DNA of 19,305 nt, taken from S012-109 sp964425105 (lineage in GTDB: Bacteria; Pseudomonadota; Gammaproteobacteria; SZUA-140). The first letter of the stretch is position 1, and each line of letters opens with the position of its first letter. The DNA lies in assembly GCA_964425105.1 (NCBI GenBank), contig CAYRLE010000047.1, positions 1 through 19,305 on the forward strand, written 5' to 3'. Positions 6,132 through 14,074 of this stretch are shown in pieces. The notes beneath the pieces are model-generated. The model saw nothing but the letters and a program-made list of their open reading frames with translations, ran no database searches and was not told the DNA's origin. Both the position numbers and the translations under genes were made by a program.

Positions 6132-7172
6132 CTAGCTGGCCGGCGGCGACTTGAGCATGCTGCGCACTTTCTCCACGACGCTTTGGGTGGCAGGGATGGA
6201 GTTGGTCTCGAGTTCAGCATTATAGGGCGTAGGCACATCCGCGCCAGCAAGCCTAGCTACCGGGCCATCCAGCTGGAAAAAAGCCCGCTCCGTGAGGGCT
6301 GCCACGATTTCAGCGCCGGCACCGGCAAAGAGGCAGTCTTCCTCGATCACCAGGGCGCGGTGGGTCCTGCCCAGTGAATCCAGCAACTGCGGGAGGTCCA
6401 GGGGGCGGAGGCTGCGCAGGTCGATCACTTCCGCCGCAATACCCTCCTCATCGAGGCGCTGTGCTGCCTCCAGGGCAACTGCCGTCATCCGCGACCAGGC
6501 GATCAGGGTGATATCCCCGCCGCTGCGGCGCAGGGCTGCGCTGTGCAGCGGCGGCGCAGGGCGCTGGTGATCGAAAGGAGCGCTGCTGAAATAGAGCAGT
6601 TCATGTTCCAAAAAAATGACAGGGTCATCCTCGCGCACCGCCTGCAGCAACTGCCAATAGGCATCCTGGGGCGTGGCGGGCGCCACCACTTTCAGCCCTG
6701 GCACATTGAGCAGGGCATGCTCAATGCGTTGTGAATGCTGGGCGGCGAGCTGCTTGGCCACCCCCCCCGGCATGCGCACCACCAGCGGGACCCGGAACTG
6801 GCCGCCGGACATATAACGGATCTTGGCCGCCATGTTGATGATGGCATCCAGCGCCAGATAGGCAAAATTCACGGTCATGATCTCGATCACCGGCCGCCCG
6901 CCCACCAGGGCGGCGCCCACCCCCAGGCCGGTAAAGCTGTTTTCTGAGATGGGAGCATCCCGCACCCGCCATTCACCGTACTTGGCGTACAGGCCCTGTG
7001 TGACGCGGTAGCTGCCGCCGTAGAGCCCTACGTCCTCTCCCAGGACGAAGACCGCGTCGTCCTGCTCCATGGCCTGGTCGAGGGCCAGATTGAGCGCCTC
7101 CCAGACCATCATTTCCGCTTTCGGGGCGACGGGCTCGATCAGCCCCATGTTCTCGTTTCTGCGCCGTTTCAT
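6132..7172 (-). CDS. Pyruvate/acetoin-type dehydrogenase E1 component, beta subunit
   Basis: The protein has 346 residues. It carries the E1 beta signature throughout: VFVLGEDVGLYGGSYRVTQG, RVRDAPISENSFTGLGVG with E77 at the position of the Glu that activates thiamine diphosphate, VRMPGGVAKQLAAQHSQ, PGLKVVAPATPQDAYW and a C-terminal transketolase fold (AEVIDLRSLRPLDLPQLL). With the alpha subunit it should form a heterotetramer that decarboxylates a 2-oxo acid (or cleaves acetoin) and passes the acyl group to a lipoyl E2. The start ATG overlaps the alpha stop (ATGA), so the two are coupled; an ATG eight codons later is an alternative. No E2 or E3 gene follows; the next gene is luxR. Pyruvate, branched-chain and acetoin specificity cannot be separated with certainty here. 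Confidence 0.93.
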   Translation of the reverse strand: MKRRRNENMGLIEPVAPKAEMMVWEALNLALDQAMEQDDAVFVLGEDVGLYGGSYRVTQGLYAKYGEWRVRDAPISENSFTGLGVGAALVGGRPVIEIMTVNFAYLALDAIINMAAKIRYMSGGQFRVPLVVRMPGGVAKQLAAQHSQRIEHALLNVPGLKVVAPATPQDAYWQLLQAVREDDPVIFLEHELLYFSSAPFDHQRPAPPLHSAALRRSGGDITLIAWSRMTAVALEAAQRLDEEGIAAEVIDLRSLRPLDLPQLLDSLGRTHRALVIEEDCLFAGAGAEIVAALTERAFFQLDGPVARLAGADVPTPYNAELETNSIPATQSVVEKVRSMLKSPPAS

Positions 7173-8149
7173 CTGCCTGCCCCGTTGTAGAGGTCCAGCG
7201 GCCTGACATAGACATCACGATGGAGATCCTGGGGGGGCGGGCTTTGTTCCGCAAAGCGCACGGCCTCCTCCACCACGGCATGCACTTCCTGTTCGATGGC
7301 GGCGATCTCTGCCTGTTCCAGCCACCGTTCCCGTTGCGCCCGTGTGCGGAGCACCGTGATGGGGTCGCGCGCCCGCAGTTCCGCCACCTCCACGGCACTG
7401 CGGTAGGCTCCGGCATCCGCCATGGAATGGCCGCGGTAACGATAGGTGTCGCATTCCAGCAGACAAGGGCCGTTGCCGGCACGGATATGGCGCAGGGCCT
7501 CCCGCACCGCCTCATAGACTGCCTGCACATCCATGCCATCGATGTGCCGGCTCTCCATGCCATGGGCGCAGGCACGCTTATAGACCTCCACCACTGCCGA
7601 ATGGCGGTGGATCTCGGTGCCGATCTGGTAATGATTGTTCTCGCAGATGAACAGCACCGGCAGTTTCCACAGCGCCGCCATGTTGAGCGATTCATGAAAG
7701 GTGCCCTGGTTGACGGCGCCGTCGCCGAAATAGCACAGGACACAGTCCGGCTCCTGGTTCATGGCCAGCCAGTAGGCGGCGCCGATGGCAATGGGGAAGG
7801 TCTCGCCGACGATGGCATAGCCGCCCAGGAAGCGGCGCTCGGCATCGAAGAGGTGCATGGAACCACCATAGCCGCTACTACAACCATCTCTGCGGCCGAA
7901 TAGCTCGGCCATGACGGCTCCCGGCGGAATGCCCCGCACCAGGGCGTGAACATGCTCGCGGTAGGTGCTGACCACATAGTCGCCGGGGTCCGCCGCCCGC
8001 AGGGAACCCACCGCCACGGCCTCCTCGCCGGGATAGAGGTGGAGAAAGCCGCCGATCTTTCCCTGGATATACTGCTCGGCCGCCATCTGCTCGAACTGCC
8101 GCGCCAGTAGCATGTCATACAGGAATTGCCTGATCAGATCCCGTTGCAT
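7169..8149 (-). CDS. Pyruvate/acetoin-type dehydrogenase E1 component, alpha subunit
   Basis: The protein has 326 residues. The thiamine-diphosphate motif GDG...NN is intact: FGDGAVNQGTFHESLNMA starts at residue 141 and ends in ICENN (171-172). Other family blocks are GGFLHLYPGEEAVAVGSL, STYREHVHALVRG with active-site histidines, GYGGSMHLF, and the loop YRYRGHSMADAGAYRS. The length fits compact bacterial E1 alpha subunits (about 320-360 residues). AAGGA about 10 bases before the ATG supports this start. It is the first gene of a two-gene unit with E1 beta; a 124-base spacer separates it from the AlgH-like gene upstream. Without an adjacent E2, the substrate and the partner complex are uncertain. 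Confidence 0.93.
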   Translation of the reverse strand: MQRDLIRQFLYDMLLARQFEQMAAEQYIQGKIGGFLHLYPGEEAVAVGSLRAADPGDYVVSTYREHVHALVRGIPPGAVMAELFGRRDGCSSGYGGSMHLFDAERRFLGGYAIVGETFPIAIGAAYWLAMNQEPDCVLCYFGDGAVNQGTFHESLNMAALWKLPVLFICENNHYQIGTEIHRHSAVVEVYKRACAHGMESRHIDGMDVQAVYEAVREALRHIRAGNGPCLLECDTYRYRGHSMADAGAYRSAVEVAELRARDPITVLRTRAQRERWLEQAEIAAIEQEVHAVVEEAVRFAEQSPPPQDLHRDVYVRPLDLYNGAGR

Positions 8150-8246
8150 GGTTGTTGTTCCTTATCGGTCAGCATGCATGACTTGGCCTGTGTTTCAGTC
8201 TAACCCATCCAAGGAAGACTTGAAATACAGGGCTTGTGCCTCCTCT

Positions 8247-8263
8247 CCCCTTTTACAAAGGGG
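8247..8263 (-). repeat. 7-bp stem-loop downstream of the AlgH-like gene
   Basis: CCCCTTT (8247-8253) pairs with AAAGGGG (8257-8263) around a 3-base loop, 10 bases past the stop of the AlgH-like gene. On the minus strand it is followed by AGAGGAGG, not by a T run, so it is not a canonical intrinsic terminator. It may end transcription with Rho, protect the 3' end, or be a copy of a dispersed intergenic repeat. Confidence 0.35.
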
Positions 8264-8273
8264 AATGCAATGG

Positions 8274-8897
8274 TTATTCCCTTCCTCCGCGTACGCGCCA
8301 TAGCATACGTTGCCACAGCAGATCAGGGTAAGTCTCGAAAACCAGTGCAGCATCCCCTTCCATGACCAGCCAGGCGCCGCGCCTGATTTCGGACTGCAAT
8401 TGCCCCGGCGCCCAACCACAGTAGCCGCTGTAGATGCGGAAATCTGCAGAAGGGGGAATGGCAGGCAGGATGTTCAGCACCGGCCGGGTGCCGAAGATGA
8501 AGGCTAGGCCGCCACTGCCGGCCAAGGATGGAGGCATCCTCTTGTTCTTCATCAGCAGGGAGAGTTGTGTTGGCTGGACAGGGCCGCCTTCCAGGAGGGG
8601 GGCGGATCCCCGCCCGCGGCTGTATTCGGGCAGCAGCCCGGCCATGGAAAGAATGGTGGGACGATTGATGATGATACCTATGCTGCCACCGCGGTTGTGC
8701 TGGGTGAGCAAGATGACGCTTTCCCGAAAATAATTGAAAGCCATGGCGGGAGTGGCCACCAGAAACCGTCCCGGCGCCGCCGCGAGGACGGGCAGTTGGC
8801 CCGCCTGGCGGGGAATAGCGGCAATGGCGGGCGATGCCAGGCATAGGGTGACCAGCAGGAAAGCGTAGCGGCGCAAGGCCCTATGGAAGATGAGCAT
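8274..8897 (-). CDS. YqgE/AlgH-family (UPF0301) protein with signal peptide
   Basis: From the ATG at 8897 the protein has 207 residues. The family core is clear: GRFLVATPAM, FRESVILLTQHNRGGSIGII followed by INRP, then LLEGGPVQPTQLSLL and a late block IYSGYCGWAPGQLQSEI. YqgE/AlgH proteins are usually cytoplasmic with little N-terminal extension and no settled biochemical role. Here residues 1-26 look like a Sec signal peptide: basic HRALRRY, hydrophobic AFLLVTLCLAS, then PAIA before AIPRQ, a good signal peptidase I site. No lipobox Cys is in the right place. A GTG at 8915 in frame is an alternative start that would add six residues. The neighbours (HDOD upstream, E1 genes downstream) do not reveal a pathway. 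Confidence 0.88.
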   Translation of the reverse strand: MLIFHRALRRYAFLLVTLCLASPAIAAIPRQAGQLPVLAAAPGRFLVATPAMAFNYFRESVILLTQHNRGGSIGIIINRPTILSMAGLLPEYSRGRGSAPLLEGGPVQPTQLSLLMKNKRMPPSLAGSGGLAFIFGTRPVLNILPAIPPSADFRIYSGYCGWAPGQLQSEIRRGAWLVMEGDAALVFETYPDLLWQRMLWRVRGGRE

Positions 8898-8986
8898 GGC
8901 CCTATTGCAGCGCACCCTCGCTGAATCTGCAAGGGGGCGCGCCGCAAAGGAGCAAGAAAGAGGTCTGTGGCCTGCGGAGGTGTGGC

Positions 8987-9856
8987 TCAGGCGGCCTTGG
9001 CGAGCAACAGGTTCTGCATGGCCTGAAACTGGATCAGTGCTTCTTCCATGATCTCGTTGAGAATTTCATTGTTCAGGCCGGAGATGGTCCAGGCCACGGG
9101 ATCGATGGGCAGTTCCATTGCTGTTTCCGACTCATGACTGTCTTCGCGGGTGGCCAGAGGATATGCCTGGCTGGCGAAATGGTTGGCAATATGTACCAGG
9201 GCGGCATTGACGGGGGCATCCTTGGCCTCTCCCGGCTGATGATGGAATTCCACGGCATCCAGGATATTGACTGGCAGGCGCCAGAAGCGCAGCAGTTCGG
9301 CGCCCACCTGGGCATGGTCGAAACCGATGACTTCCCGCTCCACCTCGGTCAGTGGCAGGTCGCTGTCCTTGGCACGCAGATGAGCCTCGCGGGCCATTTC
9401 CGGCAGTTTGTTGAGAATGATCAGCTGCCCGATATCGTGCAGCAGGCCGCCGATGAAAAAGGGCTCTACATGGAGGACATTGCATTGCCCCGCAAGGAGT
9501 CGGGCCAGAACCCCGCAGTAGATGCTGTGGCGCCAGAAATTGCTCATATCGAGGAAATCAGTGGATAGCCGCGAGAAGATGCCAATGGTCGAGGTGGCCA
9601 GCACCAGGTCGCGGATGCCGCGCATGCCGATGATGGTGATGGCACGCGACACGGTATCGATGCGCGAGGGAAAGCCGTACAGGGGGCTGTTGGCAATCTT
9701 GAGCAGCCGCGCAGTGAGGGCGGGGTCCTGGGTAATGACGCGGCCGACGTCAGATGCGGACGACGCGGGGTCGTCGACCATTTCATTTATCTTGATGAAG
9801 ATCTCCGGCAGTGAAACGAGTTTGATCGAACCCTTTACGAGATCCTGAGGCTGCAT
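8987..9856 (-). CDS. HDOD domain signalling protein
   Basis: The protein has 289 residues. HDOD pattern: LVSLPEIFIKINEMVDDP, VITQDPALTARLLKIANSPLYGF, VSRAITIIGMRGIRDLVLA, FWRHSIYCGVLARLLA, then GGLLHDIGQLIILNK and FDHAQVGAELLRFWRLP. HDOD domains are HD-like folds normally thought to act by binding rather than catalysis; this one still has His-Asp at residues 140-141 (LLHDIG), with another His at 110. Such proteins act in cell-cycle, motility, biofilm and c-di-GMP-related regulation in proteobacteria, but the target here is not evident. GGAGG ten bases before the ATG supports the start. It stands alone, behind a possible sigma-28 promoter. Confidence 0.93.
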   Translation of the reverse strand: MQPQDLVKGSIKLVSLPEIFIKINEMVDDPASSASDVGRVITQDPALTARLLKIANSPLYGFPSRIDTVSRAITIIGMRGIRDLVLATSTIGIFSRLSTDFLDMSNFWRHSIYCGVLARLLAGQCNVLHVEPFFIGGLLHDIGQLIILNKLPEMAREAHLRAKDSDLPLTEVEREVIGFDHAQVGAELLRFWRLPVNILDAVEFHHQPGEAKDAPVNAALVHIANHFASQAYPLATREDSHESETAMELPIDPVAWTISGLNNEILNEIMEEALIQFQAMQNLLLAKAA

Positions 9857-9968
9857 CAGGTCTGAACCTCCAACTTATTGTTTAGAGAGATTATTTGATA
9901 TCGGTCACATGGCCGGGGCAGATCAGACGCGGAGCCTGACGTGTCCGCTCGCCCGCTGCCCACCTAAG

Positions 9969-9996
9969 TTATCGGACACTAAGGGGTTTTTCTTTA
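9969..9996 (-). promoter_or_regulatory. Candidate sigma-28 (FliA) promoter for the HDOD gene
   Basis: On the minus strand TAAAGAAA (9996-9989) and TCCGATAA (9976-9969) are separated by 12 bases. The enterobacterial FliA consensus is TAAAGTTT, 11 bases, GCCGATAA; this site matches seven of eight bases in the -10 and the TAAAG core of the -35, with one extra spacer base. Transcription would begin near 9961, about 105 bases before the HDOD start. The spacing deviation and single occurrence keep confidence moderate. Confidence 0.4.
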
Positions 9997-10063
9997 AGAT
10001 GGTAGAGCCTCCCGCCGTCCCGCATCATCATAGCACGGCGAGGAATGGGGTCGCGGCTATTGC

Positions 10064-13000
10064 TCAGGCGTAGCGCGCCAGGCGCAGCGGGGAAACCTTG
10101 ACTGCGGTCTTCAACTCCTGGGCAAAGAGCGACACCCGCAGTTCTTCTATCAGCCAGCGATCCTCGTCATGGTGACGCTGCGCCGCATCGCGCTGCTGAC
10201 GCAGGTAGCCCTCCCAGATGGGCTTGATCTCCCTGAGCCGCACCAGGTCCCGGGCGGGGTCCTCTTCCAGTTTCCTGAGACGCCTGGCCACGGCCTCGAG
10301 ATAGCGTGGGTAATGCTGCAGGTACTGCCGCGGCGTGGCACTGACAAAGCCCCGCCACACCAGATGATCCAACTGGCTGCGCATATCACTGACGGCAGGC
10401 AGCCAGGCCGGTGGCAGTGGGCGCCGCAGTGCTTTGTGCAACTGCTGATAGCTCTCCAGAATCTCTGTCAGCAGTCTGCAGAAAGCTTGTGCCTGAGCGG
10501 CCAGCCCTTCCCTGCCCTGCGCCACCAGCGTCTTGAAATCCGCCTCACTGCGGGGCAGGGCTTGGGCGCTGACAAATACTTCATCGATGATGGCCGCCAG
10601 CAACTCGCGGCGCAACTCGTTGCAGGGCCCCAGGGACGCGTAGTGCAGGCATGCTTTTCTCATCTCGCTGTCCAGTGTGGTGGACAAGTGGCGCAGCGGC
10701 TCAGCGAGCTGCAGCATGATGAGGCGGCGCAGCCCGGCACGACTCTCCTGTCGTGCCTTGTCGGCGGTGTCGAACATGCGCAGGGCGACACTGTCCCCCT
10801 CGTCAACCAGGCCGGGATAGGCCTCCAGCGTCAGGCCGTTGTGCTCGATGGTGGCCTTGTCCGACAGTTCGCCAAAGTCCCAACAGGTGATGGCACGCCG
10901 TTCCTGGCCCTGTTCCAGCAGCCTGTCGAAGGACTGGCCGGCGGCAGTTGCCAGTTCCTGCTGCAAGGCGCTGAGATCCTCGCCTTGCGCCAGGGTCTGG
11001 CCTGCTTCGTCCACGACCCGGAAATGCATGTGCAGGTGGGCGGGCAGTTTGTGGGGCTGCCAGGCATCATGGGGTACCGTCACCCCGGTCATGCGCTCGA
11101 GGTGATCGCCGAGGGCGTCCAGCAGAGGGCCCTGACTCGGATCCAGGGCCTCCAGGCAGGCGCTGGCAAAATTGGTGGCCGGCACGAAATTGCGGCGCAG
11201 TGACTTGGGCAGCGATTTGATCAGGGCCAAGATTTTTTCCTGGCGCAGGCCTGGCACCAGCCATTGGCAAGGGTGGGGGGAGATCTTGTTGAGTGCCGCC
11301 AGGGGTACAATGAGAGTGATGCCATCCTGGGCCTCGCCCGGTGAGAAGTGGTATTCCAGCGGCAGGCGCAGTCCGTCCATGAGCAGGCTGTCCGGCAGGC
11401 TCGCCTCCGGCGCAGCACCCTCCAGTCCCGCCATGATCTGCTCCCGCTCGGCATAGAGGAAGCGTGGATCACTGCGCTCGACGCGGCGCCGCCAGCGCTC
11501 GAAACTCCTGCCGTCGCAGATCTCGCAAGGAATCCGTTCCCGGTAGAAATCGTAGAGTGGGCGTTTCTCATCCGCCAGATCGCGGCGGCGCAATTTGTTC
11601 TCCAGGCGGGTGATCTCCTCCAGGAGATGCAGGTTGTGCGCCATGAAGGGGGCGTGGGCGCTCACTTCTCCGTTCACCAGGGCCTGCAGAAAAATCTCGC
11701 GGGCGGTGGCGGGATCGAGCCGGGCATAGGCCACCCGGCGCCGGGCATTGACGACCAGGCCATACAGGGTGACGCGTTCGAAGGCCATCACCTGGGCCCG
11801 CTTGCGATGCCAGTGGGGTTCATAGTAGTCACGTTTCAGCAGATGGCCGGCCAGCTCCTCGATCCATTGTGTCTCGATGCGCGCGGCATGGAGGGCGTAG
11901 AGGCGCGTGGTTTCCAGCAGTTCGCCGGCCATGATCCACTTGGGGGGATGGGCGCAGAGTGCCGAGCCGGGGAACAGTGTCAGCTTGTTGTTGCGGGCGC
12001 CCAGGTATTCCCCCTCCTCCCCTTTCATGGCCACCTGTCCCAGCAGGCCACTGAGGATGGCAAGGTGAATGTCGGCATAGTGGGCCGGCGCCTGATTGAG
12101 GGTCAGCCCCATGCCCTTCGCCTGCTGCAGGATCTGATGATGAATGTCGCGCCACTCGCGCAGGCGCAGATAAGAAAGAAAGCGGCTGCGGCAGAATTTG
12201 CGGAATTTGTTGTTGGACAAGTGGCGCTGCTGTTCTGTGACCTCCTCCCAGAGCTTGAGCCAGGCAAGAAAATCGGAACGCTTGTCCTGGTATCTGCGCT
12301 GCGCCTCGGCGGCGGCGTCCCGTTTATCGGCTGGCCGCTCGCGCGGATCCTGGATGGACAGGGCGCTGACGATGATGAGGATTTCCCTGAGGCAGTGATA
12401 GTGGCTGGCCGCCACTATCATGCGCCCCAGGCGCGGGTCCAGTGGCAGGGCTGCGATCTGCCGCCCCACAGGGGTCAAGCGGCCCTCACCGTCCAGGGCC
12501 TGCAGTTCATGCAACAAGCGGTAACCGTCGCGAATGAAACGGCCGTCGGGCGGATCCATGAAGGGAAAGTCTTCGATATCCCCCAGGTTCAGCAACTTCA
12601 TCTGCAGAATCACGCTGGCCAGGTTGGTGCGCCGGATCTCCGGGGCGGTGAACAGCGGGCGCCCGTCATGGTCGCTCTCACTGTAGAGGCGGATACAGAT
12701 GCCGGCCGCCACCCGTCCGCAGCGGCCGGCGCGCTGCTTGGCGGAGGCCTGGGAGATCTTCTCGATGGGCAGGCGCTGGACCTTGCTGCGGTGGCTATAG
12801 CGGCTGATGCGGGCGCGCCCGCCGTCGATGACATAGTGGATGCCGGGCACGGTCAGCGAGGTCTCGGCCACGTTGGTGGCCAGCACGATGCGCCGCCCCT
12901 GATGGGGGCGGAATACCCGGTCCTGCTCCGCACTGCTGAGACGGGAATACAGAGGCAAGATTTCCGTACCTGGCGGATGGTGCTTGCGCAGGGCCTCTGT

Positions 13001-13903
13001 GGTATCGCGGATGTCGCGCTCGCCGCTGAGAAAGATCAGGATGTCGCCGGGACCCTCGCGTGCCAGTTCATCCACGGCATGGAGCATGGCCATCTGCTGA
13101 TCGCCATCCGTGTACTCCTCCGCTGGCCGGTAACGGATCTCCACCGGATAGCCGCGGCCCGAGACCTCGATGACGGGAGCGCCGCCGAAATGGCGCGCAA
13201 AGCCGCTCGGGTCGATGGTCGCCGAGGTGATGATCACCTTCAGGTCCGGGCGCTGCGGCAGCAGCTGTTTCAGATAGCCCAGCAGAAAGTCGATATTGAG
13301 GCTGCGCTCATGGGCCTCGTCGATGATCAGGGTATCGTAGGCCTCCAGCAGGCGGTCGTACTGGATCTCCGCCAGCAGCATGCCGTCGGTCATCAGCTTG
13401 ATGCGCGTCTCGGGGCGGGTGTGGTCCTGAAAACGGATCTTGTGGCCCACCCACTGGCCGCCGCCGTCCCCCAACTCCTCGGCGATGCGCCGCGCCACGC
13501 TGCGCGCGGCGATGCGCCTGGGCTGGGTGTGGCCGATCAGCCCTGCGGTGCCGCGTCCCATGGCCAGACAGATCTTGGGCAGCTGGGTGGTCTTGCCCGA
13601 TCCCGTTTCCCCGCACACGATCACCAGTTGATGGGCGGCAATGGCCCGCTCGATCTCCGCGCGGTGTCCGGTAATCGGCAGTTCTGCCGGGAATCGCAAT
13701 GAGGGCAGCACGCTACGGCGCTGCGCAACGCTTTGTCGAGAAGCGGCAATGTCCTGCGCCAGGGTCCGGTACTCACGCCCGCCCGCCCTGCCCTGTTGCA
13801 GGCGCCGGCGCAAGACGGCCAGCCGGCGCCGCAAGGGCGCGCGCTCGCGCCCCATGCAGGAAAGGATCTGTCCCTCGAGATGGTCGAGGTCTTGTGGCGT
13901 CAT
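10064..13903 (-). CDS. hrpA: ATP-dependent RNA helicase HrpA (DEAH box)
   Basis: The protein has 1279 residues, close to the roughly 1300 of E. coli HrpA, and is similar along its whole length. Motif I CGETGSGKTTQLPKI lies at about 98-105, DEAH (LIIDEAHERS) at 195-198, SATID at 227-231, and motif VI QRAGRCGR at 390-397. The helicase-associated and DUF3418-type C-terminal regions follow, including GLRQEKILALIKSLPKSLRR and a final WLIEELRVSLFAQEL. HrpA is a DEAH-box RNA helicase linked to mRNA processing and rescue of stalled ribosomes. The frame is open to 14050, but that stretch crosses the upstream gene's terminator and a TATAAT. MTPQ at 13903, with GGAACGC just before it, is preferred; the ATG at 13912 is possible. 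It is flanked by non-coding DNA on both sides, so probably monocistronic. Confidence 0.96.
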   Translation of the reverse strand: MTPQDLDHLEGQILSCMGRERAPLRRRLAVLRRRLQQGRAGGREYRTLAQDIAASRQSVAQRRSVLPSLRFPAELPITGHRAEIERAIAAHQLVIVCGETGSGKTTQLPKICLAMGRGTAGLIGHTQPRRIAARSVARRIAEELGDGGGQWVGHKIRFQDHTRPETRIKLMTDGMLLAEIQYDRLLEAYDTLIIDEAHERSLNIDFLLGYLKQLLPQRPDLKVIITSATIDPSGFARHFGGAPVIEVSGRGYPVEIRYRPAEEYTDGDQQMAMLHAVDELAREGPGDILIFLSGERDIRDTTEALRKHHPPGTEILPLYSRLSSAEQDRVFRPHQGRRIVLATNVAETSLTVPGIHYVIDGGRARISRYSHRSKVQRLPIEKISQASAKQRAGRCGRVAAGICIRLYSESDHDGRPLFTAPEIRRTNLASVILQMKLLNLGDIEDFPFMDPPDGRFIRDGYRLLHELQALDGEGRLTPVGRQIAALPLDPRLGRMIVAASHYHCLREILIIVSALSIQDPRERPADKRDAAAEAQRRYQDKRSDFLAWLKLWEEVTEQQRHLSNNKFRKFCRSRFLSYLRLREWRDIHHQILQQAKGMGLTLNQAPAHYADIHLAILSGLLGQVAMKGEEGEYLGARNNKLTLFPGSALCAHPPKWIMAGELLETTRLYALHAARIETQWIEELAGHLLKRDYYEPHWHRKRAQVMAFERVTLYGLVVNARRRVAYARLDPATAREIFLQALVNGEVSAHAPFMAHNLHLLEEITRLENKLRRRDLADEKRPLYDFYRERIPCEICDGRSFERWRRRVERSDPRFLYAEREQIMAGLEGAAPEASLPDSLLMDGLRLPLEYHFSPGEAQDGITLIVPLAALNKISPHPCQWLVPGLRQEKILALIKSLPKSLRRNFVPATNFASACLEALDPSQGPLLDALGDHLERMTGVTVPHDAWQPHKLPAHLHMHFRVVDEAGQTLAQGEDLSALQQELATAAGQSFDRLLEQGQERRAITCWDFGELSDKATIEHNGLTLEAYPGLVDEGDSVALRMFDTADKARQESRAGLRRLIMLQLAEPLRHLSTTLDSEMRKACLHYASLGPCNELRRELLAAIIDEVFVSAQALPRSEADFKTLVAQGREGLAAQAQAFCRLLTEILESYQQLHKALRRPLPPAWLPAVSDMRSQLDHLVWRGFVSATPRQYLQHYPRYLEAVARRLRKLEEDPARDLVRLREIKPIWEGYLRQQRDAAQRHHDEDRWLIEELRVSLFAQELKTAVKVSPLRLARYA

Positions 13904-13925
13904 GCGTTCCATGATTGAACAGGAC

Positions 13926-13931
13926 ATTATA
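13926..13931 (-). promoter_or_regulatory. Perfect -10 hexamer upstream of hrpA
   Basis: TATAAT on the minus strand lies 23-28 bases before the preferred hrpA start. Transcription would begin near 13919 and give a very short leader. No good -35 is found at 16-18 bases; TTGAAA at 13960-13955 is 23 bases away. A 6-bp inverted repeat (AGCGGA/TCCGCT, 13980-14006) lies further upstream. The hexamer is certain; promoter function is inferred. Confidence 0.35.
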
Positions 13932-14017
13932 CAAGGAAGACCCGGGCAATGGGGTTTCAAGCAGCGACACAAGTCGGAGAGCGGAAAACTGTTGAAATGC
14001 TCCGCTGGACAGTGCCT

Positions 14018-14047
14018 ATAAAAAACGGGGGTGCAAAGCACCCCCGT
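14018..14047 (-). terminator. Rho-independent terminator of the large lipoprotein gene
   Basis: On the minus strand ACGGGGGTGC pairs perfectly with GCACCCCCGT around TTT (14047-14025), followed at once by five T (14024-14020). This is a textbook intrinsic terminator, 27 bases past the lipoprotein stop codon. It separates that unit from hrpA and argues against the longer hrpA start at 14050. Confidence 0.92.
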
Positions 14048-14074
14048 CATGGTATTGCTGCAGGCTCAGAGTGA

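Noticed and set aside
10013..10040. Possible terminator after hrpA (CGCCGT/ACGGCG)
   Set aside because: The loop is 16 bases, the stem only 6 bp, and no T run follows; not strong enough to annotate.
11348..13702. A 784-codon open frame on the plus strand
   Set aside because: It lies wholly antisense to hrpA, whose helicase motifs are unmistakable; the translation has no recognisable domain and the composition of a high-GC shadow frame.
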